49,831 nucleotides of DNA from Thermoplasmata archaeon (lineage in GTDB: Archaea > Thermoplasmatota > Thermoplasmata > Lutacidiplasmatales > UBA184): contig DAHXNZ010000002.1 in the NCBI GenBank assembly GCA_027365105.1, positions 149,916 to 199,746 on the forward strand, written 5' to 3'. A program made the position numbers and the translations under genes. This document shows, in pieces, positions 24,064-32,147 of this stretch (positions within the stretch are counted from its first letter, which is position 1; the number at the start of each line of letters is the position of its first letter). Below the pieces are notes generated by a model, which was not told where the DNA came from, ran no database searches, and worked only from the letters and a program-made list of their open reading frames with translations.

Positions 24064-24327
24064 CTAGCCCCCCGCGATCGAGTGGAGGATGTCGACCCGG
24101 TCGTCCGGTCCCAGGGTCACGCGGGGGTCGAGGCCGTCCACCGGCTCCCCGTTCACGAAGACCCGGACGAACCGGCGGATCGCCCCGGCGTCGTCCCGCA
24201 TCTTCCCCTGGAGCCTCGGATACCGCGTTTCGAGCGTCCCGAGGAGCTCGGTCAGATCGCGGGCGGAGAGCCGGGCCTCCGGCGGCGCGCCGAACTCGGC
24301 CAGCCAACGGTCAAGGTGGACCTCCAT
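24064..24327 (-). CDS. MoaD/ThiS-like small protein ending in Gly-Gly
   Basis: The 87-residue product has the beta-grasp pattern: R-F-V-R-V-F-V-N-G-E-P-V-D-G-L-D in the middle, L-G-P-D-D-R-V-D-I-L-H-S-I-A-G-G at the end. The C-terminal di-glycine is the site that, in MoaD, ThiS and archaeal SAMP proteins, is adenylated and turned into a thiocarboxylate or an isopeptide bond. It may donate sulfur or modify proteins; no E1-like MoeB/UbaA gene is visible nearby. Its only neighbour in the operon is the BNR propeller protein, a possible partner or substrate. Confidence 0.82.
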   Translation of the reverse strand: MEVHLDRWLAEFGAPPEARLSARDLTELLGTLETRYPRLQGKMRDDAGAIRRFVRVFVNGEPVDGLDPRVTLGPDDRVDILHSIAGG

Positions 24328-24434
24328 GGGGGATCCTGAACAGCGAGGAGGCTCCCGGTATTTCTACCCACCGAGCGCCCCTCCTCGCCGCCCGGACCCG
24401 GCGCTCCTTAATCTTCCCCGGCCCTTCGGCCCCC

Positions 24435-25238
24435 GTGGCCGCCGACACCCCCGGACGGGTGGCCGAGGACGGGTCGCCGTATCCCGACCGCTCCCGTCCG
24501 AGCTTCGAAAAGGAGGTCCGGGCGATGTTCACCCACATCGCCGGCCGGTACGAGTGGTTCGACCACCTCGCCTCGGTCGGCCAGGACTACCTCTGGAGGC
24601 CCCGGGCCCTCTGGGCGCTCGACCGGTTCCGCTCCCCCGGCCCGATCCGCCGGATCCTCGATCTGGGGTGCGGGACCGGGGAGTTCCAGCGGCTCGCGGC
24701 GCGCCACTACGGCTCCGCCGTGGTGGTGGGAGGCGACTTCACCGCCGCGATGCTCCGCCGGGCCCGGGCGCTGGGCGAGCGGACCCGGCAGCGGGACCGA
24801 CTCGCCCACCTGCGCGCCAATGCCCTGGCCCTCCCGTTCGCCGACGCGAGCTTCGACCTCGTCCTCAACGCGTTCGTGCTGCGCAACCTCTCCGACATCG
24901 ACCGGGCCTTCCGCGAGATGCGGCGGGTGCTGAGGCCCGGCGGCGTGCTCGTGACCCTCGAGATCGGGGAGCCGGTCCGACCGCTGATGGGAACCCTCTT
25001 TCATGCCTACTTCGACCACGTGGTGCCCTGGATGGGCCGCAGCGTGAAGAGCGCCGGCCCGTACCGCTATCTCCCCGAATCGCTCCGCACCCTGCCGCCC
25101 CGCGCCGAACTCCTCGATCGGATGCGCACCGCCGGCTTCGGCCGGACCGCGGCCGACCCGCAGTCGATGGGCATCGTCACGACCTTCCTCGCCGAGGCCG
25201 GTGCCGAGGCGCCCCCGGGCGGCCATCCGAGACGTTAA
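24435..25238 (+). CDS. UbiE/MenG-like SAM methyltransferase (quinone biosynthesis)
   Basis: The 267-residue class I methyltransferase has UbiE traits: M-F-T-H-I-A-G-R-Y-E-W-F-D before the SAM motif I-L-D-L-G-C-G-T-G-E, then D-F-T-A-A-M-L-R-R-A, F-D-L-V-L-N-A-F-V-L-R-N-L-S-D and E-M-R-R-V-L-R-P-G-G. The substitution of A-F-V-L-R-N for the usual A-F-G-L-R-N is minor. Such enzymes C-methylate demethylmenaquinone. UbiD and UbiA genes at 44.8-47.1 kb support a quinone role. GTG 24435 is 26 nt from a TATA-like cttaatc, so translation is leaderless with a GTG start. Confidence 0.8.
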   Translation: MAADTPGRVAEDGSPYPDRSRPSFEKEVRAMFTHIAGRYEWFDHLASVGQDYLWRPRALWALDRFRSPGPIRRILDLGCGTGEFQRLAARHYGSAVVVGGDFTAAMLRRARALGERTRQRDRLAHLRANALALPFADASFDLVLNAFVLRNLSDIDRAFREMRRVLRPGGVLVTLEIGEPVRPLMGTLFHAYFDHVVPWMGRSVKSAGPYRYLPESLRTLPPRAELLDRMRTAGFGRTAADPQSMGIVTTFLAEAGAEAPPGGHPRR

Positions 25239-25263
25239 GCGGGGCCGGGCTAGCTCCCTTCGG

Positions 25264-26385
25264 ATGACGGCCGCCGCCTTCGATCCGTTCGCGTACGCCC
25301 ACGCCCACCGCCGGGAGATCGTCTGGATGAGCCAGAACACCAACCACCTGGTCCCTCCCGAAGTGGTGGGCCATGCGCTCCGGCAGGCGATCGAGGAGCG
25401 GCGCTACGAGGGCTACCCCGTGGCGGCCGGGGAGCCGGAACTGCTCGATCTCGTCCGGCAGGACTTCGGACTGCCGGACGGGTTCGTCACCACCGTCTCG
25501 GCCGGGGCGACGGAGACCCTCTACATGCTGACCCGGGCGCTCCTCGCGCCGGGCGACGAGGTGATCGCGACCGATCCGAGCTACCTCATCATCCACCGCT
25601 TCATCGAGCTGGCCGGCGCCCGGACGGTCAACCTCGACGTCTACGCTCCACCGTACCGGCTTTCGGCCGACCGGATCCGGGCCGCCCTGACCCCGAAGAC
25701 CCGGATGATCCTCCTCATCGACCCGCTGAACCCGCTCGGGAGCGCGTACCCCCGGGAGGAGCTGCGGGCGATCGCCGAGATTGCCCGGGACCACAAGCTC
25801 CTCCTCCTGCACGACGTCACCTACCGGGACTTCAAGCGGGATCCGGCGAACGCGGCCGATTTCGCCCCCGAGCAGACGATCACCATCTGGTCGGCCGCGA
25901 AGAACTGCGGCCTCGCGGGCCTCCGGGTCGGCGGGCTCCTCGCCCGGCCCGAGCTCGCCCGCCCGATCCTCCGCTACAACACCAACGACCTGGGGGTCAA
26001 TGTGCTCGCGCAGGTCGCGACGATCGCCGCCCTGCGCACCAAGACGACGTGGATCGAGTCGATCCGGTCGACCACGCGGCAGAACGGCGCCCGGATCCGG
26101 GCCGCGGCGGAGGCGGTCGACGGCATCCAGGTCCCGGTCTTCCCCTCGGAAGCCAACATGTTCGTCCTCGACATCCACGGCACCGGCCTCACCCCCGAAG
26201 CGATCCAGGAGGATCTCCTCCTCCGCCACGGGGTCTTCGTCCGGGCCGGCAACTACCTCTCCCCCAAGTTCGGCCACCGGTTCGTCCGGGTCTCCTTCTC
26301 GAACCCGCCCGCGGAGGTCGACCGGTTTGTCCAGGCGCTGCCCCGGGCGATCGAAGCGCTCCGGGCGAGCCACCCCCGGGCCTGA
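25264..26385 (+). CDS. Class I/II pyridoxal-phosphate aminotransferase
   Basis: The 373-residue product has fold-type I landmarks: V-S-A-G-A-T-E-T-L-Y (cofactor phosphate loop), D-P-L-N-P-L-G-S (in place of the common N-P-x-N-P-T-G), H-D-V-T-Y-R-D-F (Asp and Tyr contacting the ring), and W-S-A-A-K-N-C-G-L-A-G-L-R-V-G with the Schiff-base Lys. The C-terminal F-V-R-V-S-F-S-N carries the substrate-carboxylate Arg. Amino-acid specificity cannot be told. ATG 25264 lies 28 nt after a TATA-like cgttaagc and 25 bp after the methyltransferase stop. Confidence 0.85.
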   Translation: MTAAAFDPFAYAHAHRREIVWMSQNTNHLVPPEVVGHALRQAIEERRYEGYPVAAGEPELLDLVRQDFGLPDGFVTTVSAGATETLYMLTRALLAPGDEVIATDPSYLIIHRFIELAGARTVNLDVYAPPYRLSADRIRAALTPKTRMILLIDPLNPLGSAYPREELRAIAEIARDHKLLLLHDVTYRDFKRDPANAADFAPEQTITIWSAAKNCGLAGLRVGGLLARPELARPILRYNTNDLGVNVLAQVATIAALRTKTTWIESIRSTTRQNGARIRAAAEAVDGIQVPVFPSEANMFVLDIHGTGLTPEAIQEDLLLRHGVFVRAGNYLSPKFGHRFVRVSFSNPPAEVDRFVQALPRAIEALRASHPRA

Positions 26386-26388
26386 AGC

Positions 26389-27246
26389 TCACCCCAGCGG
26401 GGTCCGCAGATCGAGGACCAAGTGATCCCGGCCCGGGCCGTACGGCTTGACCCGGCGGATCTCGACCCGGCCCGCCAGGGCTGCGGGCCCGACCCCGACC
26501 GTCCGGGCGAGTTCCCGTAGGACCCCATCGGCCCCCCCCCGGACGTCGGCGACGGTATGGATGTGGAGCTCCGCGCCCTCCGGGCGGGCGGCCCGCAGGG
26601 CGATCGGGACCCACGGGAGCGCGCTCGGCAGGTAACCGAGGAAGACCCGGTCGAACCTCCCGACCGGCAGATCGGCCGTCCGGTTGTCGCCGAGGATCGT
26701 CTCGACCTGGCCGGCGACGCCGTTGATCCGGGCGTTCTCGACCAGGTAGCGGTACGCCTCGGGGTTCTGCTCGATCGCCCGGACCCGGACGGTCGGGTGG
26801 GCCCGGGCCGCCGGGAGCGTGAAGTAGCCAATCCCGGCGAACAGGTCGAGGACCTGTTCGTGGGCGGCGACCCGGCGGCCGGCCCGGGCCCGCTCGGTCC
26901 GGTTGCCGGCCGCGAACATGATCCGGGCGGCGTCGAACCGCCAGCGGATCCCGTGCTCCACCACTTCGGTCTCGGTCGGCCCGCCGGCGATCACCTCGAC
27001 GGTCGGCCGCCGGGCCTCGCCCCGGATCGGTCCCACCTGGGTGAGGACCGTGGCGATCCCGATCTCGCGCTGCCAGGCGGCCCCGATCTCGGGGAAGTAC
27101 GGCCGAAGCCCTTCGGGCAGCCGCACGAGGAGGACCCGGCCCATCCGTTGGTAGCCGGCCGGCATCGACCGCGCCCGCTCGGCTCCGGCCCGTTCGGCGA
27201 GACGGGCCCGGACCCGCTCGGCCGGCGGGACCGACCCCGCCCTCAT
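26389..27246 (-). CDS. taw2: tRNA wybutosine-pathway aminocarboxypropyltransferase (Taw2/TYW2-like)
   Basis: The 285-residue product has the Trm5/TYW2 fold with V-L-D-L-F-A-G-I-G-Y-F-T-L-P-A-A as SAM motif I, A-I-E-Q-N-P-E-A-Y-R-Y-L-V-E-N as motif II and F-D-R-V-F-L-G-Y-L-P-S-A in place of the Trm5 N-P-P. These differences from Trm5 are diagnostic for Taw2, which transfers the 3-amino-3-carboxypropyl group of SAM to the imG-14 base at tRNA-Phe position 37. It lies 46 bp after the TrmB-type regulator and has no TATA of its own, so it is probably transcribed with it. Confidence 0.85.
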   Translation of the reverse strand: MRAGSVPPAERVRARLAERAGAERARSMPAGYQRMGRVLLVRLPEGLRPYFPEIGAAWQREIGIATVLTQVGPIRGEARRPTVEVIAGGPTETEVVEHGIRWRFDAARIMFAAGNRTERARAGRRVAAHEQVLDLFAGIGYFTLPAARAHPTVRVRAIEQNPEAYRYLVENARINGVAGQVETILGDNRTADLPVGRFDRVFLGYLPSALPWVPIALRAARPEGAELHIHTVADVRGGADGVLRELARTVGVGPAALAGRVEIRRVKPYGPGRDHLVLDLRTPLG

Positions 27247-27292
27247 GCCCGCCCGTCCATGGGGGATGCCCCTCCGTGGCTCCGGACGACGC

Positions 27293-28039
27293 CTACCCGG
27301 GCGGGTCCCGCTCGAGGATGACCTCGAGGAACTGCTTCAGGTGGGCGGTCAGGATCGGGTTGTCGGTGAATCCGCAGGCGTCCAGCCCCGGCGCCGCGAG
27401 GAGGGCGTGCTGGCCGTCGACCAGGACCTCCGTCGCCCGGAGGTTCTCCCGGGGGACGTGGACGACCCCCTCGGGGATCCGTTGGAGCGGCGCGGTCACG
27501 AAGGTGACCTCGACCCCCCGCTTGACGGCGTGCAGGATCTTCTTCATCAGGGGTTCGCGCAGGTCGGCGATCTGCTGGGTCGTGAGGATGAAGGTCGCGC
27601 TCGACTGGTCGAGCAGCTCCCCGATCTTTTGGATGACCTTCTCCCGGCCGCTCAGGAGGTAGACCAGCTGGGGCTCGCCGTGCTCGGCGACGACCCGGTG
27701 GAGCTGGGCGAGCTTCTCGAAGACGTCCTGGATCGATCCCTTCAGCGACTCGGCGACCTCGAGCGGATCGGTCGGCCGAAAGAGGATCGGCTTGCCACCG
27801 GTGGGCTGCGCATAGCCCTTCGCCGCCAGCGAATCCAGGACCTTGTAGGCGGAGGTCCGGGGGATCGTCGCGGCCTGGGCGATCGCCGCCGCATCGCCGA
27901 CGCCGCGGGCGACGAGCGCGATGTACGCCTGCGCCTCGTACCGGGTGAGCCCGACGCGCTCGAGGGTCTCGACCGCCCGCCGAAACTCCTCCGATGCCGG
28001 GCTCCCGAGCTCGACCGCCGCCTCTTCCAGCGTTCCCAT
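27293..28039 (-). CDS. TrmB-family transcriptional regulator
   Basis: The 248-residue product has an N-terminal winged helix (L-T-R-Y-E-A-Q-A-Y-I-A-L-V then I-P-R-T-S-A-Y-K-V-L-D-S-L-A-A-K-G-Y), the typical TrmB HTH, followed by a short coiled stretch and a C-terminal PLD-like domain (residues 110-235). The C-terminal effector domain for sugars found in classical TrmB is absent, so the signal is unknown. A TATA-like gttatca lies 29 nt before ATG 28039. Upstream neighbour is the aspartase on the same strand; taw2 follows. Confidence 0.88.
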   Translation of the reverse strand: MGTLEEAAVELGSPASEEFRRAVETLERVGLTRYEAQAYIALVARGVGDAAAIAQAATIPRTSAYKVLDSLAAKGYAQPTGGKPILFRPTDPLEVAESLKGSIQDVFEKLAQLHRVVAEHGEPQLVYLLSGREKVIQKIGELLDQSSATFILTTQQIADLREPLMKKILHAVKRGVEVTFVTAPLQRIPEGVVHVPRENLRATEVLVDGQHALLAAPGLDACGFTDNPILTAHLKQFLEVILERDPPG

Positions 28040-28094
28040 GGCGGCCCCGGAGGTGGCGGGGGGCTGATAACGATGCCCGCCGGGACCCGTCCGG

Positions 28095-29495
28095 CTACGG
28101 GACCGGTTCGGCCAGCCGGGCCAGCGCCCGGGCGCCGAGGAGCTCCTCCACCTCGGCCTCGGTGAGCAGCTTCGACTCGACGAGCAGCCGCTTCACCGGG
28201 GTGCCGGTCCGCTGGGACTCGTGGAGGAGTTCGGCGACCTTGAGGTAGCCGAAGCGGGGGGTGAGCACCGTGGCGAGCGCGGTCGACTCGATCAAGTACC
28301 GTTCGAGCCGGGCCGGTTGGGCCGTGAGGCCGTCGACGCAGCTCGTCGCGAAGACCGGGAGGTAGCGGGCGAGGATCTGGATGGAGAAGAGGATCTCGAA
28401 GCCCGCGAGGGGGGTCATGACGTTGAGCTCGAGCTGACCCGCCTGAACCGCGAGGGCGGTCGCGGCGTCGGCGCCCACGACATGGAAGGCGACCATGTTG
28501 AGGCACTCGGCGGCGGAGGGGTTGACCTTCGCCGGCATGATCGACGAGCCCGGCTGGATCTCCGGCACCCGGAGCTCGTCGAGCCCCGTCGCGGGGCCGC
28601 TCGAGAGGAGCCGGAGATCGTTCGCGACCCGGATCAGTTCGAGCGCCAGGGTCCGGAGCCATCCCGAGACGGCGGCGAGCGGCCAGCGGCTCTCCATCGA
28701 CTCGAACGGATCCCGGGCGACGGTGAGGGGCAGCCGGGTGAGCCGGGCGTACTCCTCGACGGCCCGGGTCCGGAAGCCCCGGATCGTGTTGATGCCGCTG
28801 CCCACCGCGCTGCCGCCGAAGGGAATCTCGGCGAGGGCCGTCTCGATCCCCGGCAGGATCTCGAGCGTGTGGCGGAGCGCCGCGCCGTAGGCGGTCAACT
28901 CCTGACCGAGCGTCACGGGCATCGCGTCCTTGAGATGGGTGCGCCCCGCCTTGGTGAGCCCCGCAAATTCCGCCCCCTTGCGGGCGAGGCTGTCGGCGAG
29001 CCGACCGACCGACTCCTTGAGCTCTTGCAGCGCGAGGAGGACCGCCACCTGGGTCGCCGAGGGGTAGGTGTCGTTCGTCGACTGCCCCCGGTTCACGTGG
29101 TCGTTCGGGCTCAACTCGCGGTAGTCGCCCCGGGGTCGCCCCAGGATCTCGAGCGCCCGATTGGTCAGGACCTCGTTCACGTTCATGTGGAACGACGTGC
29201 CCGCACCGGCCTGGAAGACATCGACGACGAACTCCCCGTCGAACCGGCCCTGGGCCATCTCCTCGCACGCGGTCGCGAGCGCCGTGCCCCGGCGCTCGTC
29301 GAGCCCGCCGAGGGCCACGTTGGCCCGCACGGCCGCGAGCTTGAGGTGGGCATAGGCCCGGATGAGGTGGACCGAGGCGGTCAGTCCGCTCACGGGAAAG
29401 TTCTCCTTCGCCCGGAGGCTCTGAATCCCCCAGTACGCGGTGGCGGGCACCTCACGACGTCCCAACGAATCCTCTTCCCAGCGGGTCGCGGCCAT
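28095..29495 (-). CDS. aspA: Aspartate ammonia-lyase / class II fumarase family (aspartase favoured)
   Basis: The 466-residue product has W-E-E-D-S-L-G-R-R-E-V-P-A-T-A-Y-W-G at the start, G-A-G-T-S-F-H-M-N-V-N-E-V, R-T-H-L-K-D-A-M-P and the superfamily signature G-S-S-I-M-P-A-K-V-N-P. The N-terminal L-R-A-K-E-N-F-P-V-S-G and G-A-G-T-S are closer to aspartases than to FumC (G-S-G-T-Q). It would split aspartate to fumarate and ammonia. ATG 29495 is chosen: a TATA-like ctaaagg is centred 35 nt upstream, whereas the alternative TTG 29522 lies inside the promoter zone. Fumarase remains possible. Confidence 0.85.
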   Translation of the reverse strand: MAATRWEEDSLGRREVPATAYWGIQSLRAKENFPVSGLTASVHLIRAYAHLKLAAVRANVALGGLDERRGTALATACEEMAQGRFDGEFVVDVFQAGAGTSFHMNVNEVLTNRALEILGRPRGDYRELSPNDHVNRGQSTNDTYPSATQVAVLLALQELKESVGRLADSLARKGAEFAGLTKAGRTHLKDAMPVTLGQELTAYGAALRHTLEILPGIETALAEIPFGGSAVGSGINTIRGFRTRAVEEYARLTRLPLTVARDPFESMESRWPLAAVSGWLRTLALELIRVANDLRLLSSGPATGLDELRVPEIQPGSSIMPAKVNPSAAECLNMVAFHVVGADAATALAVQAGQLELNVMTPLAGFEILFSIQILARYLPVFATSCVDGLTAQPARLERYLIESTALATVLTPRFGYLKVAELLHESQRTGTPVKRLLVESKLLTEAEVEELLGARALARLAEPVP

Positions 29496-29572
29496 CGTCC
29501 GGCCGAGCCGGGGGACCGACAAAACCTTTAGCAGGCCCGGCCCTCGACGCTCCGTCCGCCGGGAGGGGGACG

Positions 29573-31429
29573 GTGGTCGACTGGCCCACGACCCTTTGGG
29601 AGACCGCGGCCCTTGTGGCCGACTACGGGCTCCCGGCGCTGCTCTGGCTCTTCCTCTACCTGCTCGCCTTCGAACGTCGGGAGTTCGCCGAGCGGCTCGG
29701 ATTTGGCCGGCTCAGCTTCTGGCTGATCGGGTTGGGCGCGGTGCTCGCGACGGTCGCCCTGCTGCCCCTCGCGCCGATTGGGCCCGACATCCTCGCGGTC
29801 AGCCTGGGCGGGGGGATCTTTCCGCTCGCCGTCGGGGCGGTCGCGCTCGGCCGGACCTTCGCCCGGGGGCGCCGGGACCTGGGCCTCTACCTCGGCCTGC
29901 TCACCCTGGTCGGCGCGGTGCTGCTGGCCACCGTCCTGATCGTTCCGGTCGGGACCACCCAGACGCTGGCGGTCCTCGCGGTGAGCCTGGCCGCCGGCGG
30001 CGCAGCGGCCGGATTCGTGGGGGCCGGGCCGGACCGCGCCCTAAGGGCCCCGATCGCCGGGGCGCTGATCCTGACCCTCGCGGTGGCCGTCGCGACGTTT
30101 GCCGCCTCGACGCCGACCGCGGGGAGCGGCATCTCCGAACTCTTTCCCATCTACCTGCTCCCGCCCCTCGGGGCCGGGGTCGCTGCCGTACTCGCGTGGG
30201 ACGGGGTCCATCCCGGCCCGACCGGGGGCGCCCTCGCGCTCGCCTACGCCGCGACCGGCTTCGGGGTCCTGCTCGGCGCCGATGTCCTGCGGGAACCGCC
30301 GCTCTACCAGAGCGGCTATGCGGGGGTCTATGCGATCGGGGGGGCCGGCGTCTTCGACCTGCTCTACCTCTCGCCGCTGGTCGCGCTCGCCGTCGCCTAC
30401 CTCGTGCACCGGCTGCTCGGGCGCGGCGTGCGCCCGGAGGACGGGGGCGCCCCGCTTCCGACCCCCCCGGGCCGGCCGTCGGCGCTCCTCCAGTCGGCCG
30501 GCCGCGCCCGGGCCGACGGGGACCCCCGCCGCTCGATCGCGGCCGCCCTTCAGGGGGCCCGGGAGGCGGAGGCGCAGGCCCGGCGGCTCTCCGGGGCCGG
30601 TCCCCCCGACCCGGCCCGACCCTGGGGCGGCCTCGCCGTACCGCCCTGGGTCGCGGCCGACGCCGCCAACCTCGACGCCCTCGCCCGGGCCCCCGAACTC
30701 GGCCCCCGGGACGTCGACCGGGCGCTGATCGCGGCCGCCGGCCAGGTCTACGTGGGCTCGGCGGTGGCCCGGGAGCGCTTCGCCTCGGTCGGCGCCCGCC
30801 TGGCCGCGTTCCTCCTCGACCTGGCGATCCTGACCGTACCGGCGGCCCTCGTCTGGGGGTACCTCGCGCTCTCGACCCCGGGCAGCCTGGTCGCGCTCTT
30901 CGACGCCCCGGCCTTCCTGGCGGCCACCTACGGCTACGTCGCGCTCGCGTTCCTGTACTTCGGGCTCACCTCCTACTGGGGCGGACGCACGGTCGGCAAG
31001 CGCGCCCTCCACCTGATCGTCACGAGCCGTTCGTTGGGCCGCCCGGGTCTCCTCGCGAGCTTCGTCCGGGAGTCGACCAAGCTGGTCGTCCTGAGCCTCC
31101 TCGGCATCGGCGCCGCGCTCTCCGTCTCGCTCCTATTGCGGGGAGGGGCCCTGGCCGGCGGGACGACCCCGGCCGGGATCGCCCTCCCGGCCGACCTCGC
31201 CGCCTTCCTGAGCCTCGCCGCGACGACGGCGGGGTTGGTGACGCTGATCGGGACGGTCGGGCTCCTGATGGTCGCGGTGACCGACGACCGCCAGCGGCTC
31301 GGCGACGTGTTGGCCGGCACCTGGGTCATCCGCGATCGGCCGGTGCCGCCGCCCCCCGCGCCGGCTACGCCGACGGCGGCGGGGCCGACGGAGCCGGCGG
31401 AGCCCCGATCCGCTGGAGGGGGATCGTGA
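29573..31429 (+). CDS. DUF1614-like / RDD-domain membrane fusion protein
   Basis: The 618-residue product joins two membrane modules. The first about 290 residues carry roughly eight helices with P-I-G-P-D-I-L-A-V-S-L-G-G-G-I-F-P-L, recalling DUF1614. A hydrophilic, Arg/Ala-rich middle (about 300-400) follows. Residues about 405-590 match an RDD domain: R-F-A-S-V-G-A-R-L-A-A-F-L-L-D (carrying the R...D), Y-W-G-G-R-T-V-G-K-R, and a final D-D-R-Q-R-L-G-D-V-L-A-G-T. Function is not known; RDD proteins are suspected transporters. GTG 29573 follows a gggaggggg. The last 65 bp overlap the convergent alba gene. Confidence 0.75.
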   Translation: MVDWPTTLWETAALVADYGLPALLWLFLYLLAFERREFAERLGFGRLSFWLIGLGAVLATVALLPLAPIGPDILAVSLGGGIFPLAVGAVALGRTFARGRRDLGLYLGLLTLVGAVLLATVLIVPVGTTQTLAVLAVSLAAGGAAAGFVGAGPDRALRAPIAGALILTLAVAVATFAASTPTAGSGISELFPIYLLPPLGAGVAAVLAWDGVHPGPTGGALALAYAATGFGVLLGADVLREPPLYQSGYAGVYAIGGAGVFDLLYLSPLVALAVAYLVHRLLGRGVRPEDGGAPLPTPPGRPSALLQSAGRARADGDPRRSIAAALQGAREAEAQARRLSGAGPPDPARPWGGLAVPPWVAADAANLDALARAPELGPRDVDRALIAAAGQVYVGSAVARERFASVGARLAAFLLDLAILTVPAALVWGYLALSTPGSLVALFDAPAFLAATYGYVALAFLYFGLTSYWGGRTVGKRALHLIVTSRSLGRPGLLASFVRESTKLVVLSLLGIGAALSVSLLLRGGALAGGTTPAGIALPADLAAFLSLAATTAGLVTLIGTVGLLMVAVTDDRQRLGDVLAGTWVIRDRPVPPPPAPATPTAAGPTEPAEPRSAGGGS

Positions 31430-31700
31430 TCGACGAGACGTTCATCTCGCGCCCTTCCCGGTTCACCAGCCGCTCGGTGTCGATCTGGATCGACCCCACC
31501 TCGACCTGGTTTTCGAGGTAGCGCCGCCGGACGATCTCGACCACGTCGACGGCCCGGCTGATGACGTTCCCCCGGGCCTTGACGACGACCGGCCCCGGGC
31601 CCGCGTTGAGCTGCGTGACCACCTGGAAGACGTAGGTCATGGTCGGCTTCTGCCCGATGTAGACGAGCGGGCCGTCACGGGGGCGAGGTTCCGGGGACAT
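31365..31700 (-). CDS. alba: DNA/RNA-binding chromatin protein Alba
   Basis: The 111-residue product has the Alba core: V-Y-I-G-Q-K-P-T-M-T-Y-V-F-Q-V, V-V-K-A-R-G-N-V-I-S-R-A-V-D-V-V-E-I and V-G-S-I-Q-I-D-T-E. The K-A-R-G-N-x-I-S-x-A-V-D-x-x-E motif is the family signature and carries the conserved basic nucleic-acid-facing residues. A short Pro/Ala-rich tail follows the domain. A TATA-like catatct lies 28 nt before ATG 31700. The tail overlaps the DUF1614-RDD gene. Confidence 0.95.
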   Translation of the reverse strand: MSPEPRPRDGPLVYIGQKPTMTYVFQVVTQLNAGPGPVVVKARGNVISRAVDVVEIVRRRYLENQVEVGSIQIDTERLVNREGREMNVSSITIPLQRIGAPPAPSAPPPSA

Positions 31701-31817
31701 GGCCTCCCCGGGACGGGCGCTCCCAGATATGCCTTTCTTGGGACGCGGGAGGCCGGAAATGTGCCGGCGTCGGATTCGTAAAGGTTATGGCGCGACCCTC
31801 GTACGAGGCCTCGTTCT

Positions 31818-31902
31818 GCAGGGGTGGCCCAGCTTGGTCAAAGGCGCTAGGTTGAGGTCCTAGTCTCGTAGGAGTCCGTGAGTTCAAATCTCACCCCCTG
31901 CA
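31818..31902 (+). tRNA. tRNA-Leu (anticodon GAG)
   Basis: The 85-nt sequence folds with acceptor arms gcaggggt... and cccctgc, anticodon stem ctagg/cctag around loop ttgaggt (anticodon GAG), a long class II variable arm with ctc/gag, T stem gtgag/ctcac around ttcaaat, and discriminator A. CCA is not encoded and there is no intron. A TATA-like gtaaagg near 31780 could drive it. Confidence 0.95.
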
Positions 31903-32147
31903 CTCCCCCTTGACGCCCACGGCCGCTGGGCCCTCGCTCGCCGCGGGGCCGAGGGCCCAACAGCTCGCGGCGTCGGCGGCCGGCGCGGTGGCCCACCCGC
32001 CGCCCCCCGGCGATCTTCGTGCCGGGCGCAACGGCCGAAATCGGGGAGCCCCGCATGCAGGTTCCGCCGAACCTGGACCGGGCTCCCCGCGGCTCCGGTT
32101 CGCGATGCGCTCGTCCCGACGGCCCTCGCCGGAGCCGACCGACCGGG
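31903..32147. other. Non-coding stretch with two strong hairpins (candidate structured RNA)
   Basis: Between tRNA-Leu and the GNAT stop, two stable foldable elements occur: tgggccctcg/cgagggccca (31927-31936 with 31950-31959), and a nested pair, cggggagcc/ggctccccg (32042-32050 with 32081-32089) enclosing caggttc/gaacctg (32058-32064 with 32069-32075). No coding frame is credible. They could be a transcript end of either neighbour or a small RNA; no known RNA family was recognised. Confidence 0.4.

Noticed and set aside
22552-24339. Forward frame of 595 codons
   Set aside because: Antisense to the BNR protein and MoaD-like gene, with no domain of its own.
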